The notes beneath the pieces were generated by a model. The model was not told the DNA's origin and did no database searches. It saw only the letters and a list, made by a program, of their open reading frames with translations. 43,130 nucleotides of DNA from Verrucomicrobiota bacterium (GTDB lineage Bacteria > Verrucomicrobiota > Verrucomicrobiia > Limisphaerales > Fontisphaeraceae): positions 1 to 43,130 of the forward strand of contig JBAXGN010000049.1 in the NCBI GenBank assembly GCA_037139415.1, read 5' to 3'. A program made the position numbers and the translations under genes. Of this stretch, positions 15,120 through 24,494 are shown one piece after another. Every line of letters begins with the position of its first letter. Within the stretch, counting starts at the first letter, position 1.

Positions 15120-15707
15120 ATGGAAGCCTTGGCACAATTATTGCAAGAAGTCCGGTCGTGCCGCCTCTGCGCGGCGCAGCTCCCGTTTCCGCCGCGTCCG
15201 GTGCTGCGTGCTGCTGTGACCGCACGGCTGATGATTGTCGGTCAGGCACCTGGCACCCGGGTTCATGAGACGGGGATTCCCTGGAACGATCCCTCGGGAG
15301 ACCGGCTGCGCGCCTGGTTGCAAATGTCGCGGGAAGAGTTTTATGATGAAACCCGAATCGCAATCATCCCCACCGGATTTTGTTACCCGGGAAAAGGGTC
15401 AGGCGGTGATCTGCCGCCGCGTCCCGAGTGCGCCCCCTGCTGGCATCCTCGGTTGCGGGCGGCCTTGCCCAATATCAAACTGACCCTGCTAATCGGCAGT
15501 TACGCGCAAGCCTACTATTTACCAGGTGCCACCAAACAATCCCTGGCAGAAACGGTGGCCAGTTATCAGGAATATTTACCCGCATTTTTCCCATTACCAC
15601 ATCCCAGCCCGCGCAACCTGCGTTGGTTCAAGCTGCACCCATGGTTTGAATCCGAAGTAATCCCAGCCTTGCGCAAGCGAGTTGAGGTCGTCCGCGCAAC
15701 ACCCTGA
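15120..15707 (+). CDS. Uracil-DNA glycosylase family protein
   Basis: A 195-residue UDG-superfamily protein. The catalytic-pocket motif is IVGQAPGTRVHETGIPW, followed by DPSGDRLRAWL, FYDETRIAIIPTGFCYPG and the C-terminal motif LPHPSPRNLRWF, where family members contact DNA. Cysteine pairs (CRLC near residue 14 and CAPC near 101) recall the Fe-S cluster ligands of family 4/5 enzymes, but spacing differs, so cluster binding is uncertain. It belongs to the ~190-residue COG1573-like group whose substrate is not well defined. Divergence from uvrB suggests a shared DNA-repair control region. Confidence 0.82.
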   Translation: MEALAQLLQEVRSCRLCAAQLPFPPRPVLRAAVTARLMIVGQAPGTRVHETGIPWNDPSGDRLRAWLQMSREEFYDETRIAIIPTGFCYPGKGSGGDLPPRPECAPCWHPRLRAALPNIKLTLLIGSYAQAYYLPGATKQSLAETVASYQEYLPAFFPLPHPSPRNLRWFKLHPWFESEVIPALRKRVEVVRATP

Positions 15708-16026
15708 ACTCGGGAGCAGGATTAAGTGGTTCAGGTTCAAATGTCGGCGGAGTCCCATCTCCCCAGAAACCGCCAAAGTGAGGGGGTATCCACCATGAGG
15801 CCGTAAGCGCACACCCACGCCCCGACCTGCCCATTCCCATGATTGAATATTCCCCATTGTTCGCAAGGCCCCGCACGCTCATTGCATAAATTTTTCTGGC
15901 GACATTGCCGCCTTATTGGTTTAGGCTTGCGTCATGACACTGGCAAAACAGAACCGCGTGCGCGCACTCTTGGGAGCGCCGGACCGCGTTGTCTCCCCGT
16001 CCGGTGCCGCTTCAATTGATCTGAAT
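15708..16026. other. Gene-free stretch before the exported oxidoreductase
   Basis: 319 bp with no convincing gene on either strand. A weak GGCGG/CCGCC pair around 15747-15773 may be a terminator stem for the UDG-family gene but lacks a T-tract. The last third is A/T-richer and probably holds the promoter of the following oxidoreductase. I cannot place a -35/-10 pair with confidence. Confidence 0.4.
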
Positions 16027-17328
16027 ATGATATTATCCAAACCATTGGCCAGCCGCCGTTCCTTTTTTAAAACCGCCGCCTTCGGAACGTTGTTGATGGA
16101 GCTGCCCACCATCATTCCCGCCCGCGTACTCGGGGCGGAGGGAGCGGTGGCACCCAGCAACCGTATCCAGGTCGGCTTCATTGGCACTGGCAGTCATGGT
16201 ACGAATTGGAATTTGGCGAAATATCTTAAGCTGCCCGACGCCCGGGTGCCGATTGTGTGCGATGTGGATCGCGAACACATGGAGTTTGCCAAGGAGAAGG
16301 TGGATGCGGCGTACAAGAACAAGGATTGCGCCACAACCACCGATTTTCGCGAGGTGCTCGCCCGCAAGGATATTGACGCGGTGATGATTTCCACGCCGGA
16401 CCACTGGCATACGCTCATCAGTGTTATGGCGGTGCGCGCCGGCAAGGATGTGCAGTGCGAGAAACCAACGTTGACGATTGGCGAGGGCAAGGTGCTGATT
16501 GATACCGTCCGGAAGCACAAGAAGATTTTCCAGACCAGCACGGAAGATCGCTCATTGCCCATGTATCATCGCATGGCGGAACTCGTCCGCAACGGCAGGA
16601 TCGGCAAGTTGCAGCGCATCGAGGTCATGCTGCCCAAGCAACCAACCAAGCCCGGCGATCCCACGCCCCAACCCGTCCCCCCAGAACTGGATTATGAGAT
16701 GTGGCTGGGCCCCGCCCCCTTCGCGCCCTATACCAAGGATCGGGTACATTTTAATTTCCGTTGGATTTGGGATTATTCCGGCGGCATTATCTGCGACTGG
16801 GGCACGCATTTGTTTGATACCGCGCAATGGGGGAATGATACGGAACATAGTGGTCCCGTGGAGGTGGAAGGCACTGGTACACATTGGGAGGGCGGGCTTT
16901 ATAATACGGTGAAAGACTATGATGTGACCTACCGTTATGCCAACGGGGTGGTGATGACCTGCAAACCGGGCAACCCCAGCATTAAATTCATCGGTACGGA
17001 CGGGTGGGTGGGGAACACTGGTTGGCGCAAGCCGGTGGAGGCCAGTTCGCCCGAAATTCTGAACTCGGTCATTGGACCGAATGAACTGCATTTGTTCACC
17101 CAGCCGGAAGGGGAACACCGGGATTTCTTGGATTGTTTCAAGAGCCGTAAGGATCCTTACTTCCCGGTGGATATCGGACATCGTGTCGCGACCGTCTGCC
17201 ACATCGCGAATATCGCCCTCCGGCTCGGGCGAAAACTGCGCTGGGACCCGAAAGCCGAGCGCTTTGAAAATGACGAAGCGGCCAACGCCATGATGACACG
17301 GCCCTTGCGGGCACCCTGGAAGTTGTGA
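16027..17328 (+). CDS. Tat-exported Gfo/Idh/MocA-family oxidoreductase (1)
   Basis: A 433-residue NAD(P)-dependent sugar or polyol oxidoreductase-type protein. ATG 16027 is chosen because a twin-arginine signal (SRRSFFKTAAFGTLLM) follows in the right place; an upstream in-frame ATG at 15934 would make an over-long lead. The Rossmann motif is QVGFIGTGSHG, the catalytic lysine motif is CEKPTLTIGEGK, and the C-terminal domain has WIWDYSGGIICDWGTHLFD. Periplasmic members use a tightly bound cofactor, and several act in glycoside cleavage by an oxidation-elimination route. It is 52 bp upstream of a GH29 gene on the same strand, suggesting a shared role in glycan breakdown. Confidence 0.87.
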   Translation: MILSKPLASRRSFFKTAAFGTLLMELPTIIPARVLGAEGAVAPSNRIQVGFIGTGSHGTNWNLAKYLKLPDARVPIVCDVDREHMEFAKEKVDAAYKNKDCATTTDFREVLARKDIDAVMISTPDHWHTLISVMAVRAGKDVQCEKPTLTIGEGKVLIDTVRKHKKIFQTSTEDRSLPMYHRMAELVRNGRIGKLQRIEVMLPKQPTKPGDPTPQPVPPELDYEMWLGPAPFAPYTKDRVHFNFRWIWDYSGGIICDWGTHLFDTAQWGNDTEHSGPVEVEGTGTHWEGGLYNTVKDYDVTYRYANGVVMTCKPGNPSIKFIGTDGWVGNTGWRKPVEASSPEILNSVIGPNELHLFTQPEGEHRDFLDCFKSRKDPYFPVDIGHRVATVCHIANIALRLGRKLRWDPKAERFENDEAANAMMTRPLRAPWKL

Positions 17329-17380
17329 GCAATGAAGAAGTAAACCCGAACCACGAAAACTGAATACCGAAGAAATTACC

Positions 17381-18799
17381 ATGAAACACACCAAGTTCAT
17401 TCTAACTTTCGCGCTGGCCGCCGTGTTATCCGCCACGAACCCGCTCAAGGCGCAGGAACCCCCGGAACAACACGACGCCCGGATGCAGTGGTGGCGCGAG
17501 GCACGTTTCGGGATGTTCGTTCACTGGGGGCTTTACTCGGGGCTGGCGGGTACTTGGGACGGCAAGCCGGTGGCGACCAAAGGCGGCATGGAATGGATAC
17601 AACAGCGGGTCAAGGCCGACACGGATACATACGCGCAGAAGGCGATTCCGCTCTTTAAGCCCACGCCCGCCTTTGCTCGCGAGTGGGCCCGTCTCGCCAA
17701 GGAGGTGGGTTGTCGTTATGTCGTGTTCACGACAAAGCATCACGATGGCTTTGGCCTGTTTGCGTCCAAGGCGGGCGATTACAACGCCGGCGCGGTGTTG
17801 CACCGGGACTTGGCAAAGGAAATCGTGGAGGCCGTGCGCGCCGAGGGGCTGCGAGTGGGTTTTTATCATTCAGTAATTGATTGGCATCACGACCAATATG
17901 CCTACGCCAAATCCAAACAACTGCCGCATCCGCTCAAGGGCCAGCCGTATCCCAACGGCGAGCGGAACCATGAAAAGTATCTCGATTATCTCCACGCCCA
18001 AGTGAACGAGCTGGTTTCCAATTATGGCCCGGTGGATGTAATCTGGTGGGACTATAGCGCCCAGGATTTTCAGGGCGATGAGGCGTGGCGCTCAACCGAT
18101 CTGATCAAACTCGTGCGCAGCAAGCTGCCGCAGACCGTCATGAACAACCGGCTCTTCCGCATTCCCGAGGCTGGCTGGACGGGCATGGGCACGGCCTCCA
18201 CCATTCCCAAGCTGGAACTGCAATATGGCGATTTTTTGACGCCCGAGCAGCATATCCCGCCGACGGGAATGCCTGGCGTGGATTGGGAAACGTGCATGAC
18301 GCTTAACACCACTTGGGGTTACAGCGAGCATGACCACGCTTGGAAGTCCGACGAGACCTTAATCCGCAACCTCGTGGATATCGCCAGCAAGGGGGGAAAT
18401 TATCTGCTGAACATTGGCCCCAAGGGCGACGGCAGTGTGCCGGAGGAAAGTGTAAAATCCCTGCGCAGCATCGGTGCCTGGATGAAGGCGAACGGGGAAG
18501 CCATCTATGCCACTACCGCCAGTCCGTTTCCGAATCTGACTTGGGGCCGTTGCACCAAGAAACTGACAGCGAAGGGCGGGACACTCTACTTACACGTGTT
18601 CGATTGGCCGGCGGATGGCCGGCTCGTTGTCCCCAGCTTGCGCAATGAGGTAAAAAAAGCCCGTCTGCTCGCGACCGGCAAAAAGGTGAAGACCAAGGCG
18701 GACGGCAATGACCTCATCGTCACACTCCCGGACAAAGCGCCCGATGCCATTTCCAGCGTGGTGGCTCTGGACTTTGTTGGGACTCTAAAAGTGGAGTAA
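17381..18799 (+). CDS. Secreted alpha-L-fucosidase, GH29 (1)
   Basis: A 472-residue exported glycosidase with a signal peptide ending about PLKAQ. GH29 hallmarks are REARFGMFVHWGLYSG, YVVFTTKHHDGFGLF, VGFYHSVIDWHH and the nucleophile segment VIWWDYS (Asp224). Then come NNRLFR, WETCMTLNTTWGY and a NYLLNIGPKGDG block before a C-terminal beta-sandwich (about 390-472). The family releases L-fucose with retention of configuration. Linkage preference is not visible. It is probably co-transcribed with the upstream oxidoreductase. The GH51 gene follows after 91 bp on the same strand, pointing to breakdown of a fucose- and arabinose-bearing glycan. Confidence 0.93.
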   Translation: MKHTKFILTFALAAVLSATNPLKAQEPPEQHDARMQWWREARFGMFVHWGLYSGLAGTWDGKPVATKGGMEWIQQRVKADTDTYAQKAIPLFKPTPAFAREWARLAKEVGCRYVVFTTKHHDGFGLFASKAGDYNAGAVLHRDLAKEIVEAVRAEGLRVGFYHSVIDWHHDQYAYAKSKQLPHPLKGQPYPNGERNHEKYLDYLHAQVNELVSNYGPVDVIWWDYSAQDFQGDEAWRSTDLIKLVRSKLPQTVMNNRLFRIPEAGWTGMGTASTIPKLELQYGDFLTPEQHIPPTGMPGVDWETCMTLNTTWGYSEHDHAWKSDETLIRNLVDIASKGGNYLLNIGPKGDGSVPEESVKSLRSIGAWMKANGEAIYATTASPFPNLTWGRCTKKLTAKGGTLYLHVFDWPADGRLVVPSLRNEVKKARLLATGKKVKTKADGNDLIVTLPDKAPDAISSVVALDFVGTLKVE

Positions 18800-18890
18800 A
18801 CTCCGTTTTCGCGCGTGAAAAACCTGCAAAGAAAGTTTGCATTTTGGGCGTAATTTGCTTTATTCGCGCCCGATCAACGATATTGTGAAT

Positions 18891-20825
18891 ATGAAAATTA
18901 ATACCAGATACCTTGTAGCAACGGCGGCCAGCCTGGTCGTCATGGCGGGCCAACTCACCGCTGGTGAGCCGGTCAAACTGAACACGGGCAAGGTGAACAC
19001 ACCGATCAGCCCGTACATCTACGGCCAGTTTATTGAGCATCTGGGCCGCTGCATCTACGGCGGCATCTGGGCCGAAATACTGGAGGATCGCAAGTTTTAT
19101 TACCCCATCACCGACACCTACAATCCTTGGGGTACAGATAGCGACAAGCAATGGAACGCGGGGGAATTTCGGTTCCTCAATGGCTCGCCTTGGAAAGTGA
19201 TTGGCGCGCCGGGGACCGTGGCAATGGACACGAACAAGCCGTACGTAGGGCAACAAACGCCGCTGATCCACTGCGACGGCAAACTCGCCGGGATTTCTCA
19301 GGAAGGGTTGTCCGTTCTCAAGGGCCATAAGTACGAAGGGCGAATCATTCTCGCCGGGGATGCCACGGCGGCACCCATCCTGGTGCGCCTGGTTTCTGAT
19401 AAGGGCGCAGTGCATGAGCAGAAAATCGCCCATCTGACTCCCGGTTTTAAGACCTACGAAATTGAGTTCTCCGTAGGGACCAACAGTGAAAACACCCGGC
19501 TGGAAATCGTCAGCAAGGGCAAAGGATCCTTTAAGATTGGGACGGTTTCCTTGATGCCTTCGGATAATATTCAAGGTTGGCGTCGGGATGTAATTGCGTT
19601 GCTGAAGGAATTAAACTCGCCGGTGTATCGCTGGCCGGGTGGCAACTTTGTGAGCGGGTACAATTGGCGGGACGGCATCGGCAATCGCGATCAGCGTCCG
19701 CCGCGTAAAAATCCTGCTTGGAAAGGCGTGGAGCATAATGACGTGGGGATTCATGAATACATGGAATTGATGGCGCTATTGAAGACGGAGCCGTATGTGG
19801 CCGTGAACACCGGCTTGGGCACCGTCGAGGAAGTGGCCGCCGAGGTCGAGTATTGTAACGGAACTACAGCGACGCCGATGGGCAAATTGCGCGCCAAGAA
19901 CGGGCATTCCGCCCCGTACCATATTAAATGGTGGGCGGTGGGAAATGAGATGTACGGCAAATGGCAGTTGGGCCACATGCCAATGGCAGAATATGTCAAG
20001 AAACACAACCAGGTGGCGGAAGCCATGTGGAAAGTGGATCCCCAGATCAAGCTGGTGGGCGTTGGGGCCGCCGGTGATTGGACCAAGACGATGTTTACCG
20101 TCTGCGCCGGCCACATGGACCTGATCAGCGAGCATATCTATTGCAAGGAGAAGCCGGATGTCCAGGAGCACACCAAACAACTGGCCAAATCCATTCAGCG
20201 CGTGGCTACCGCCCATCGCGAGTATCGCAATTCCATCCCGGAGTTGAAGGGCAAGAATATCCGCATTGCCATGGATGAGTGGAATTTTTGGTACGGCAAT
20301 TATATCTATGGTGAGTTGGGTTGCCGGTATTACCACAAGGATGGACTGGGCGTCGCCATGGGGCTGCATGAATACTTCCGTAACAGCGACCTCTACTTCA
20401 TGGCCAATTACGCTCAGACGGTTAATGTCATTGGCTGCATCAAGACCACCCGCTCCGCCGCCGCGTTCGAGACTACCGGCTTGGTGCTAAAGTTATATCG
20501 GCAGCACTTTGGGTCGGTGCCCATCGAGCTTTCCCAACCCACGGGTAACCTGGACGTCTCCGCCGCGTGGACCGCTGATTTTAAGGCCATCACCGTGGCG
20601 GTGGTGAATCCCACCGCGACCGCCGAAACGCTGGCGCTGGATTTGACGGCGTTCAATACGGATAAGGTTCAACAATGGCTGATTCAAAATTCAGACCCGC
20701 AAAGTTTCAACGAGCCCGGCAAGCCCCCCGGTGTGATCATCAAGGAATCGCGGGTGAAGATTGCGAAGAACCAAGTGTCGGCCCCGGGATACTCCGTGGC
20801 GCTGTATCGGATTCCGCTACGTTAA
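18891..20825 (+). CDS. Secreted alpha-L-arabinofuranosidase, GH51
   Basis: A 644-residue exported enzyme. ATG 18891 is chosen because it begins the signal peptide MKINTRYLVATAASLVV; an upstream ATG at 18837 adds an unrelated lead. The mature protein starts with ISPYIYGQFIEHLGRCIYGG, typical of GH51. An N-terminal carbohydrate-binding-like beta domain (about 75-215) is inserted before the catalytic barrel. The acid/base is Glu353 in VGNEMYG, and the nucleophile is Glu463 in MDEWNFWYG. A C-terminal beta-sandwich ends GYSVALYRIPLR. The expected activity is removal of terminal alpha-L-arabinofuranose from arabinan or arabinoxylan. The stop lies only 6 bp from the convergent thioesterase gene. Confidence 0.93.
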   Translation: MKINTRYLVATAASLVVMAGQLTAGEPVKLNTGKVNTPISPYIYGQFIEHLGRCIYGGIWAEILEDRKFYYPITDTYNPWGTDSDKQWNAGEFRFLNGSPWKVIGAPGTVAMDTNKPYVGQQTPLIHCDGKLAGISQEGLSVLKGHKYEGRIILAGDATAAPILVRLVSDKGAVHEQKIAHLTPGFKTYEIEFSVGTNSENTRLEIVSKGKGSFKIGTVSLMPSDNIQGWRRDVIALLKELNSPVYRWPGGNFVSGYNWRDGIGNRDQRPPRKNPAWKGVEHNDVGIHEYMELMALLKTEPYVAVNTGLGTVEEVAAEVEYCNGTTATPMGKLRAKNGHSAPYHIKWWAVGNEMYGKWQLGHMPMAEYVKKHNQVAEAMWKVDPQIKLVGVGAAGDWTKTMFTVCAGHMDLISEHIYCKEKPDVQEHTKQLAKSIQRVATAHREYRNSIPELKGKNIRIAMDEWNFWYGNYIYGELGCRYYHKDGLGVAMGLHEYFRNSDLYFMANYAQTVNVIGCIKTTRSAAAFETTGLVLKLYRQHFGSVPIELSQPTGNLDVSAAWTADFKAITVAVVNPTATAETLALDLTAFNTDKVQQWLIQNSDPQSFNEPGKPPGVIIKESRVKIAKNQVSAPGYSVALYRIPLR

Positions 20826-20831
20826 GACTGG

Positions 20832-21278
20832 TTAGGCTTGCAGCACGCCCAGGAACCAACCGGGCGGGCGAATCGGCTTGCCGACAGGATCGGTGAACGC
20901 GTGGATCGTGTAGCCGCGCGTCACCTTCTTGCCGGTCTCAGCGTGGACAATCTCCACGTCGCAACGTAGTCGTGCCCGCCCCTCAATGGTCATGGTGCAA
21001 GTCATGCGCAGCGGGTCATCATATCGGGCGCGCCCCAGATATTCTACGTGGGATTCCACCAGCGGCAGAAAGGCACCACGCGTTTCCATCTCCGTGTACG
21101 GGATGCCGAGCTGCCGCAGTAATTCCGTGCGTCCCACCTCGAACCATTCCAAGGGGCGGGAGTTATAGAAGGTGCCCATCTGGTCCGTCTCGCTGTAACG
21201 CACCCGAAACGTGATGGTATGGGAAAAAGCAGGCGTCTGGACCGCCTGCCGGGTGGATGCGTGATTGGTTTCACTCAT
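20832..21278 (-). CDS. Acyl-CoA thioesterase, 4HBT hotdog-fold (YbgC-like)
   Basis: A 148-residue hotdog-fold thioesterase. The active-site helix motif FRVRYSETDQMGTFYNSRPLEWFEVGRTEL matches the 4-hydroxybenzoyl-CoA thioesterase/YbgC group, with the aspartate of SETDQMG as the likely catalytic residue. VESHVEYLGRARYDDPL and CDVEIVHAETGKKVTRGYTIH complete the domain. The substrate is unknown. ATG 21278 gives a ~20-residue polar lead before the fold. It is convergent with the GH51 gene and 39 bp downstream of the second oxidoreductase gene on the same strand, so it may be the end of that transcript. Confidence 0.87.
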   Translation of the reverse strand: MSETNHASTRQAVQTPAFSHTITFRVRYSETDQMGTFYNSRPLEWFEVGRTELLRQLGIPYTEMETRGAFLPLVESHVEYLGRARYDDPLRMTCTMTIEGRARLRCDVEIVHAETGKKVTRGYTIHAFTDPVGKPIRPPGWFLGVLQA

Positions 21279-21317
21279 GCGGAAACGTGGTTAAATGCCG
21301 CTGCGTGAACTGTGAGC

Positions 21318-22658
21318 TTAAGAGAGCCCCTTGATTTCCCAACCTTTGCGATACGTGCGGCGAATGTATTGGTTGGCATCGGCCAAGTTGGTGAATTTGA
21401 GATGCGCGCCGTCCCATTCCAGCGTGGTCTTGGGGAAACGGGTCGCTACGCCACCCAACAGCACTGCTTCCGTCAAGGGACCGGAATAATCAAAACCAGC
21501 CGAGGTCTTGCCCTTGCCCGTGCAGGCTTCGGCAAACTGGACGTAATGGTTCTGCGGTTCCAGTTTTGGGTATTGAAAGTCTTTATAGGTGGTGTCCGGG
21601 TAGAGTTCCGGCTTCGCGATGTGCGGCAGCAGCATGGCCCCTTTGGTGCCGATGAAAACCGAGCCTTGACCCGGCAGTTTTCGGTCTGCTGGCAGCAGGG
21701 CTTGCACCTCGGCGGGTGGACGTTGTCCGCCATCGTACCAAGTCACCTTCACGGTCTTTTCCTCAGTGAACGGAGTGCCTGGGAATACATAATGAATGAC
21801 CGCATCCGTGGCCCAGTTATGCGCATTGGGCACAAGCCCCTCGGAGCGCACCGATAACGGTGAAGTCAACGCCAGCGCGTTGAAAACGGGATCATAGATG
21901 TGGCAGCCCATGTCGCCAAACGTGCCGGTGCCAAAGTCCAGGCGTTTGCGCCAATTGCTTGGATGATAATAACCGGTGCCAATAAACGGGCGCTCCGCGC
22001 ACACTCCCAGCCACAGGTTCCAATCAAAACCGTCGGGTATTGGGTCGGTCTTATCGGGACGCGGTAGCAGATCGCCCCATTTCTTGTCACTGAAGGCGTG
22101 GACTTCCTTGATTTTGCCGATCACCCCTTCCTGCACGAATTTCACCGCCATGCGATACGAAGTATCAGAATGGATTTGAATCCCCATCTGGGAGACCAGC
22201 TTTTTTTCTTTCGCGACTCGGGTGAGTTGCCGGACTTCGTAAATGTCGTGAGCCAGCGGCTTTTGGCAGTACACATGTTTGCCCGCTTGCAGGGCCGACA
22301 TGGCAATCGGGCCATGCATGTGGTCCGGGGTTGAGACGTTGACGGAATCCAGATTCTTCGCCTCCTTGTCCAGCAGTTCGCGCCAGTCCTGATACACCTT
22401 CACGTCCGGTAAGCGTTCTTTCAGCTTGGCCACCCGGGTGGTGTCCACTTCCGCCACTGCCACCAGCTTGAGGAATTTGGCCGCGCCAAAGCTGCTGATA
22501 TCCGAACCCGCCATCCCCGCCGCGCCAAAGCTGGCGTGGCGCAGAATGCTGTTGGGTGATTGCGCCAGCAGATCGCTCGTGATAAAGGGCGCGGCAATGC
22601 CGGCCAGCGTGAGTTGCTTGAGGAACTCGCGACGGTGAGCGGTAAATGTTTTCTTCAT
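21318..22658 (-). CDS. Tat-exported Gfo/Idh/MocA-family oxidoreductase (2)
   Basis: A 446-residue protein with a twin-arginine-type signal (HRREFLKQLTLAGIAAPF) followed by an LLAQSP cleavage region. ATG 22658 is preferred to the TTG at 22673. The Rossmann half includes VAVAEVDTTRVAKLKE and SVNVSTPDHMHG, and the catalytic lysine motif is YCQKPLAHDIYE. The C-terminal domain has GTGTFGDMGCHIYDPVF. The sequence is clearly different from oxidoreductase 1, so it is not a recent duplicate. Its neighbour upstream is a DUF1080 protein (43 bp), a pairing frequent in Verrucomicrobia and Planctomycetes glycan loci. Confidence 0.87.
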   Translation of the reverse strand: MKKTFTAHRREFLKQLTLAGIAAPFITSDLLAQSPNSILRHASFGAAGMAGSDISSFGAAKFLKLVAVAEVDTTRVAKLKERLPDVKVYQDWRELLDKEAKNLDSVNVSTPDHMHGPIAMSALQAGKHVYCQKPLAHDIYEVRQLTRVAKEKKLVSQMGIQIHSDTSYRMAVKFVQEGVIGKIKEVHAFSDKKWGDLLPRPDKTDPIPDGFDWNLWLGVCAERPFIGTGYYHPSNWRKRLDFGTGTFGDMGCHIYDPVFNALALTSPLSVRSEGLVPNAHNWATDAVIHYVFPGTPFTEEKTVKVTWYDGGQRPPAEVQALLPADRKLPGQGSVFIGTKGAMLLPHIAKPELYPDTTYKDFQYPKLEPQNHYVQFAEACTGKGKTSAGFDYSGPLTEAVLLGGVATRFPKTTLEWDGAHLKFTNLADANQYIRRTYRKGWEIKGLS

Positions 22659-22700
22659 AAGGCGTCTATCCAATGTTAATGAGACGGCGCAAGCGCAGGT

Positions 22701-24035
22701 TTACTTCAACTTCTTAATGGAGATATTGCGAAACATGACCGGATCGTTGTGACCCGCAAACCCAAAGAAGCCCTGCGTCCGATCCTTGCCCGGGTGCGGA
22801 TGATTTCCCATGTATTCAGTAACCTTGGAGAGGTCGCAATCGAGAATCACCGTGCCATTCAGTTCCACCTTGATCTTGGAGCCTACCACCGTCACCTCCT
22901 CGTAATTCCATTGACCGTTGGGCCGGTGGTAACCGCGTTGGGCCGCCACCATGCCGTAGGCGGAGCCATGCGCTTGGCGCGGGTCTATCTTGGCATTGCG
23001 GGCCTTTTCATAATTGTCGTCCAGCACTTGGATTTCACACATGCCCACATAAGCAGTATCGCCCTGGCCGGGATAGCGGATGGCCAGGCCGTTGTTGCCG
23101 CCGGGCGGCAGGTTAATTTCAAGGCGGACAATGAAATCCGAATACTCTTCCTTGGTGAAGATGGTGCCGCCCTTCTTCGGCTTGCAGACAATGGCTCCGT
23201 CTTTGACTTCGTAATTGTCAATCGGGCCGTCCCAACCGGTAAAGTCCTTGCCGTTGAAGATCGGCTCAAACCCTTCGGGGTCTTTGCCGCGCAACATGGC
23301 GTTGGCCTCCTCGGCGGATGGTTCATGCACAAACACGTTGCGCCACCGGATTTCTCCACCGTGCGTTTGAAGTTGCAGCGGACCTTCAGGCGGCAGCGGA
23401 ATCACGCGCGCCTTGTCGTAATAATTCTCATGGATGGCGTTCTCCACCACCTGCTTATCATTCAGCCAGACCCAAGTGCGGGTGCCGAGTTGCACCACCT
23501 TGAAATGATTCCATTCGCCAAACGGTTTATCAGCGAGCACCGCCGGATCTTTGCCGGGCGAGCCGGCGCGATTATTCCACAGGCCGCCGGAACCTTTATC
23601 GGCGCCGAGCTTGAATTTCGCCTGCTCGGTATAATCCCAGATTTGCACCTGTGGCGTGCCTTTCAAGTAGATGCCGCTATCCGCCTTGGGGACCGTGCGG
23701 TAATCCAGCAGCAGTTCGAAATCGCGGTAGTTTTTATCGGTGGTGAGGTACAATCCTTTGCCGTCATTGATCAGCTCCTCGTTTTCCACGCGCCAGTGCG
23801 CTTGGATGTCGGGCAGGCTGGCATCGTGCTTCTGTTTGAAGTCTTCCGGCGAGAGCGCCAGGTATTTGCGAGGATCCTCGGTGGTGGCACCCCACCAGCC
23901 ACTCAGGTCCTGGCCGTTAAATATGGCTTGATATCCAGCAGGTGGAACGGCGGTGAAGGCAATGACCTGGCTGATTCCCAGCGAGGCGGCGCATGTGAAC
24001 ATCCACGAACAGCACGATGGTATGGCGTATTTCAT
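22701..24035 (-). CDS. Two-domain DUF1080 (3-keto-disaccharide hydrolase-like) secreted protein
   Basis: A 444-residue exported protein with two DUF1080 lectin/glucanase-like jellyrolls. ATG 24035 begins MKYAIPSCCSWMFTCAASLGIS, a signal-like segment. Domain 1 (about 33-245) runs from YQAIFNGQDLSGWWG to GGEIRWRNVFVHE. Domain 2 (about 263-444) runs from FEPIFNGKDFTGWDG to DPVMFRNISIKKLK. Some DUF1080 proteins hydrolyse 3-keto-glycosides formed by Gfo/Idh/MocA oxidoreductases, which fits the oxidoreductase gene right behind it on the same strand. A long open frame on the opposite strand is a shadow of this high-GC gene. The specific substrate is not visible. Confidence 0.88.
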   Translation of the reverse strand: MKYAIPSCCSWMFTCAASLGISQVIAFTAVPPAGYQAIFNGQDLSGWWGATTEDPRKYLALSPEDFKQKHDASLPDIQAHWRVENEELINDGKGLYLTTDKNYRDFELLLDYRTVPKADSGIYLKGTPQVQIWDYTEQAKFKLGADKGSGGLWNNRAGSPGKDPAVLADKPFGEWNHFKVVQLGTRTWVWLNDKQVVENAIHENYYDKARVIPLPPEGPLQLQTHGGEIRWRNVFVHEPSAEEANAMLRGKDPEGFEPIFNGKDFTGWDGPIDNYEVKDGAIVCKPKKGGTIFTKEEYSDFIVRLEINLPPGGNNGLAIRYPGQGDTAYVGMCEIQVLDDNYEKARNAKIDPRQAHGSAYGMVAAQRGYHRPNGQWNYEEVTVVGSKIKVELNGTVILDCDLSKVTEYMGNHPHPGKDRTQGFFGFAGHNDPVMFRNISIKKLK

Positions 24036-24173
24036 GGACGAGGTTGTATGCGACCAACCCAACGATGGCAATGAAGAAAATAGGGCAACCGCATCGAAAA
24101 CGAGAATGCAACAGCCGCAGTGAACCGGCTGGTGGCAATCGTGAATAATGGAACGAACAATTTTATGGTGAGT

Positions 24174-24371
24174 TTAGTTCTTGATATATCCCTTGAGGCG
24201 ATAGGCGTACCAACCAATGGCTTCATGCAAGTACATGGAGGTTTTCTCGAACCCCGAATACCGAGGGATCAGGCTATATTTGGATTTGCCCTCCAGACTC
24301 ACACTGGTTTTATAGTCGCACGCCACACACACCACCTCCAGGCCAGCCGTTCCATCGTCGTAGGGCTTTTA
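24174..24371 (-). pseudogene. Tail of a decayed, unidentified gene
   Basis: A minus-strand frame reads KPYDDGTAGLEVV, then DYKTSVSLEGKSKYSLIPRY, FEKTSMYLHEAIGWYAY and a natural-looking end RLKGYIKN before TAA (24174-24176). It has no good start codon. Just upstream are two in-frame stops (TAG TAA at 24369-24374), before which the same frame reads QEELKQEVK. The amino-acid make-up is protein-like and differs from the repeat-derived sequence beyond. It looks like the C-terminus of a gene broken by the adjacent 21-bp repeat array. I do not recognise the family. Confidence 0.4.
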
Positions 24372-24494
24372 CTATTTTACTTCCTGCTTCAGTTCCTCCT
24401 GGTATGAGCATGGTAAGCTAAAAATGTAAAATGTTTTCGCCCCCTGGAAACGGCTTTGGACGCCCCCATTGGCCCTCAGACGGGCGGATTGGAC

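Noticed and set aside
15720-15800. tRNA-like GGTTCAAATGTC segment
   Set aside because: No cloverleaf could be built around it; the acceptor and anticodon stems are missing.
15934-16026. Earlier start for oxidoreductase 1
   Set aside because: It would put over 40 residues before the twin-arginine motif. ATG 16027 gives a normal Tat signal.
22749-24074. Plus-strand ~440-residue frame opposite the DUF1080 gene
   Set aside because: A shadow of a GC-rich gene. The minus-strand frame has two clear DUF1080 domains and a signal peptide.
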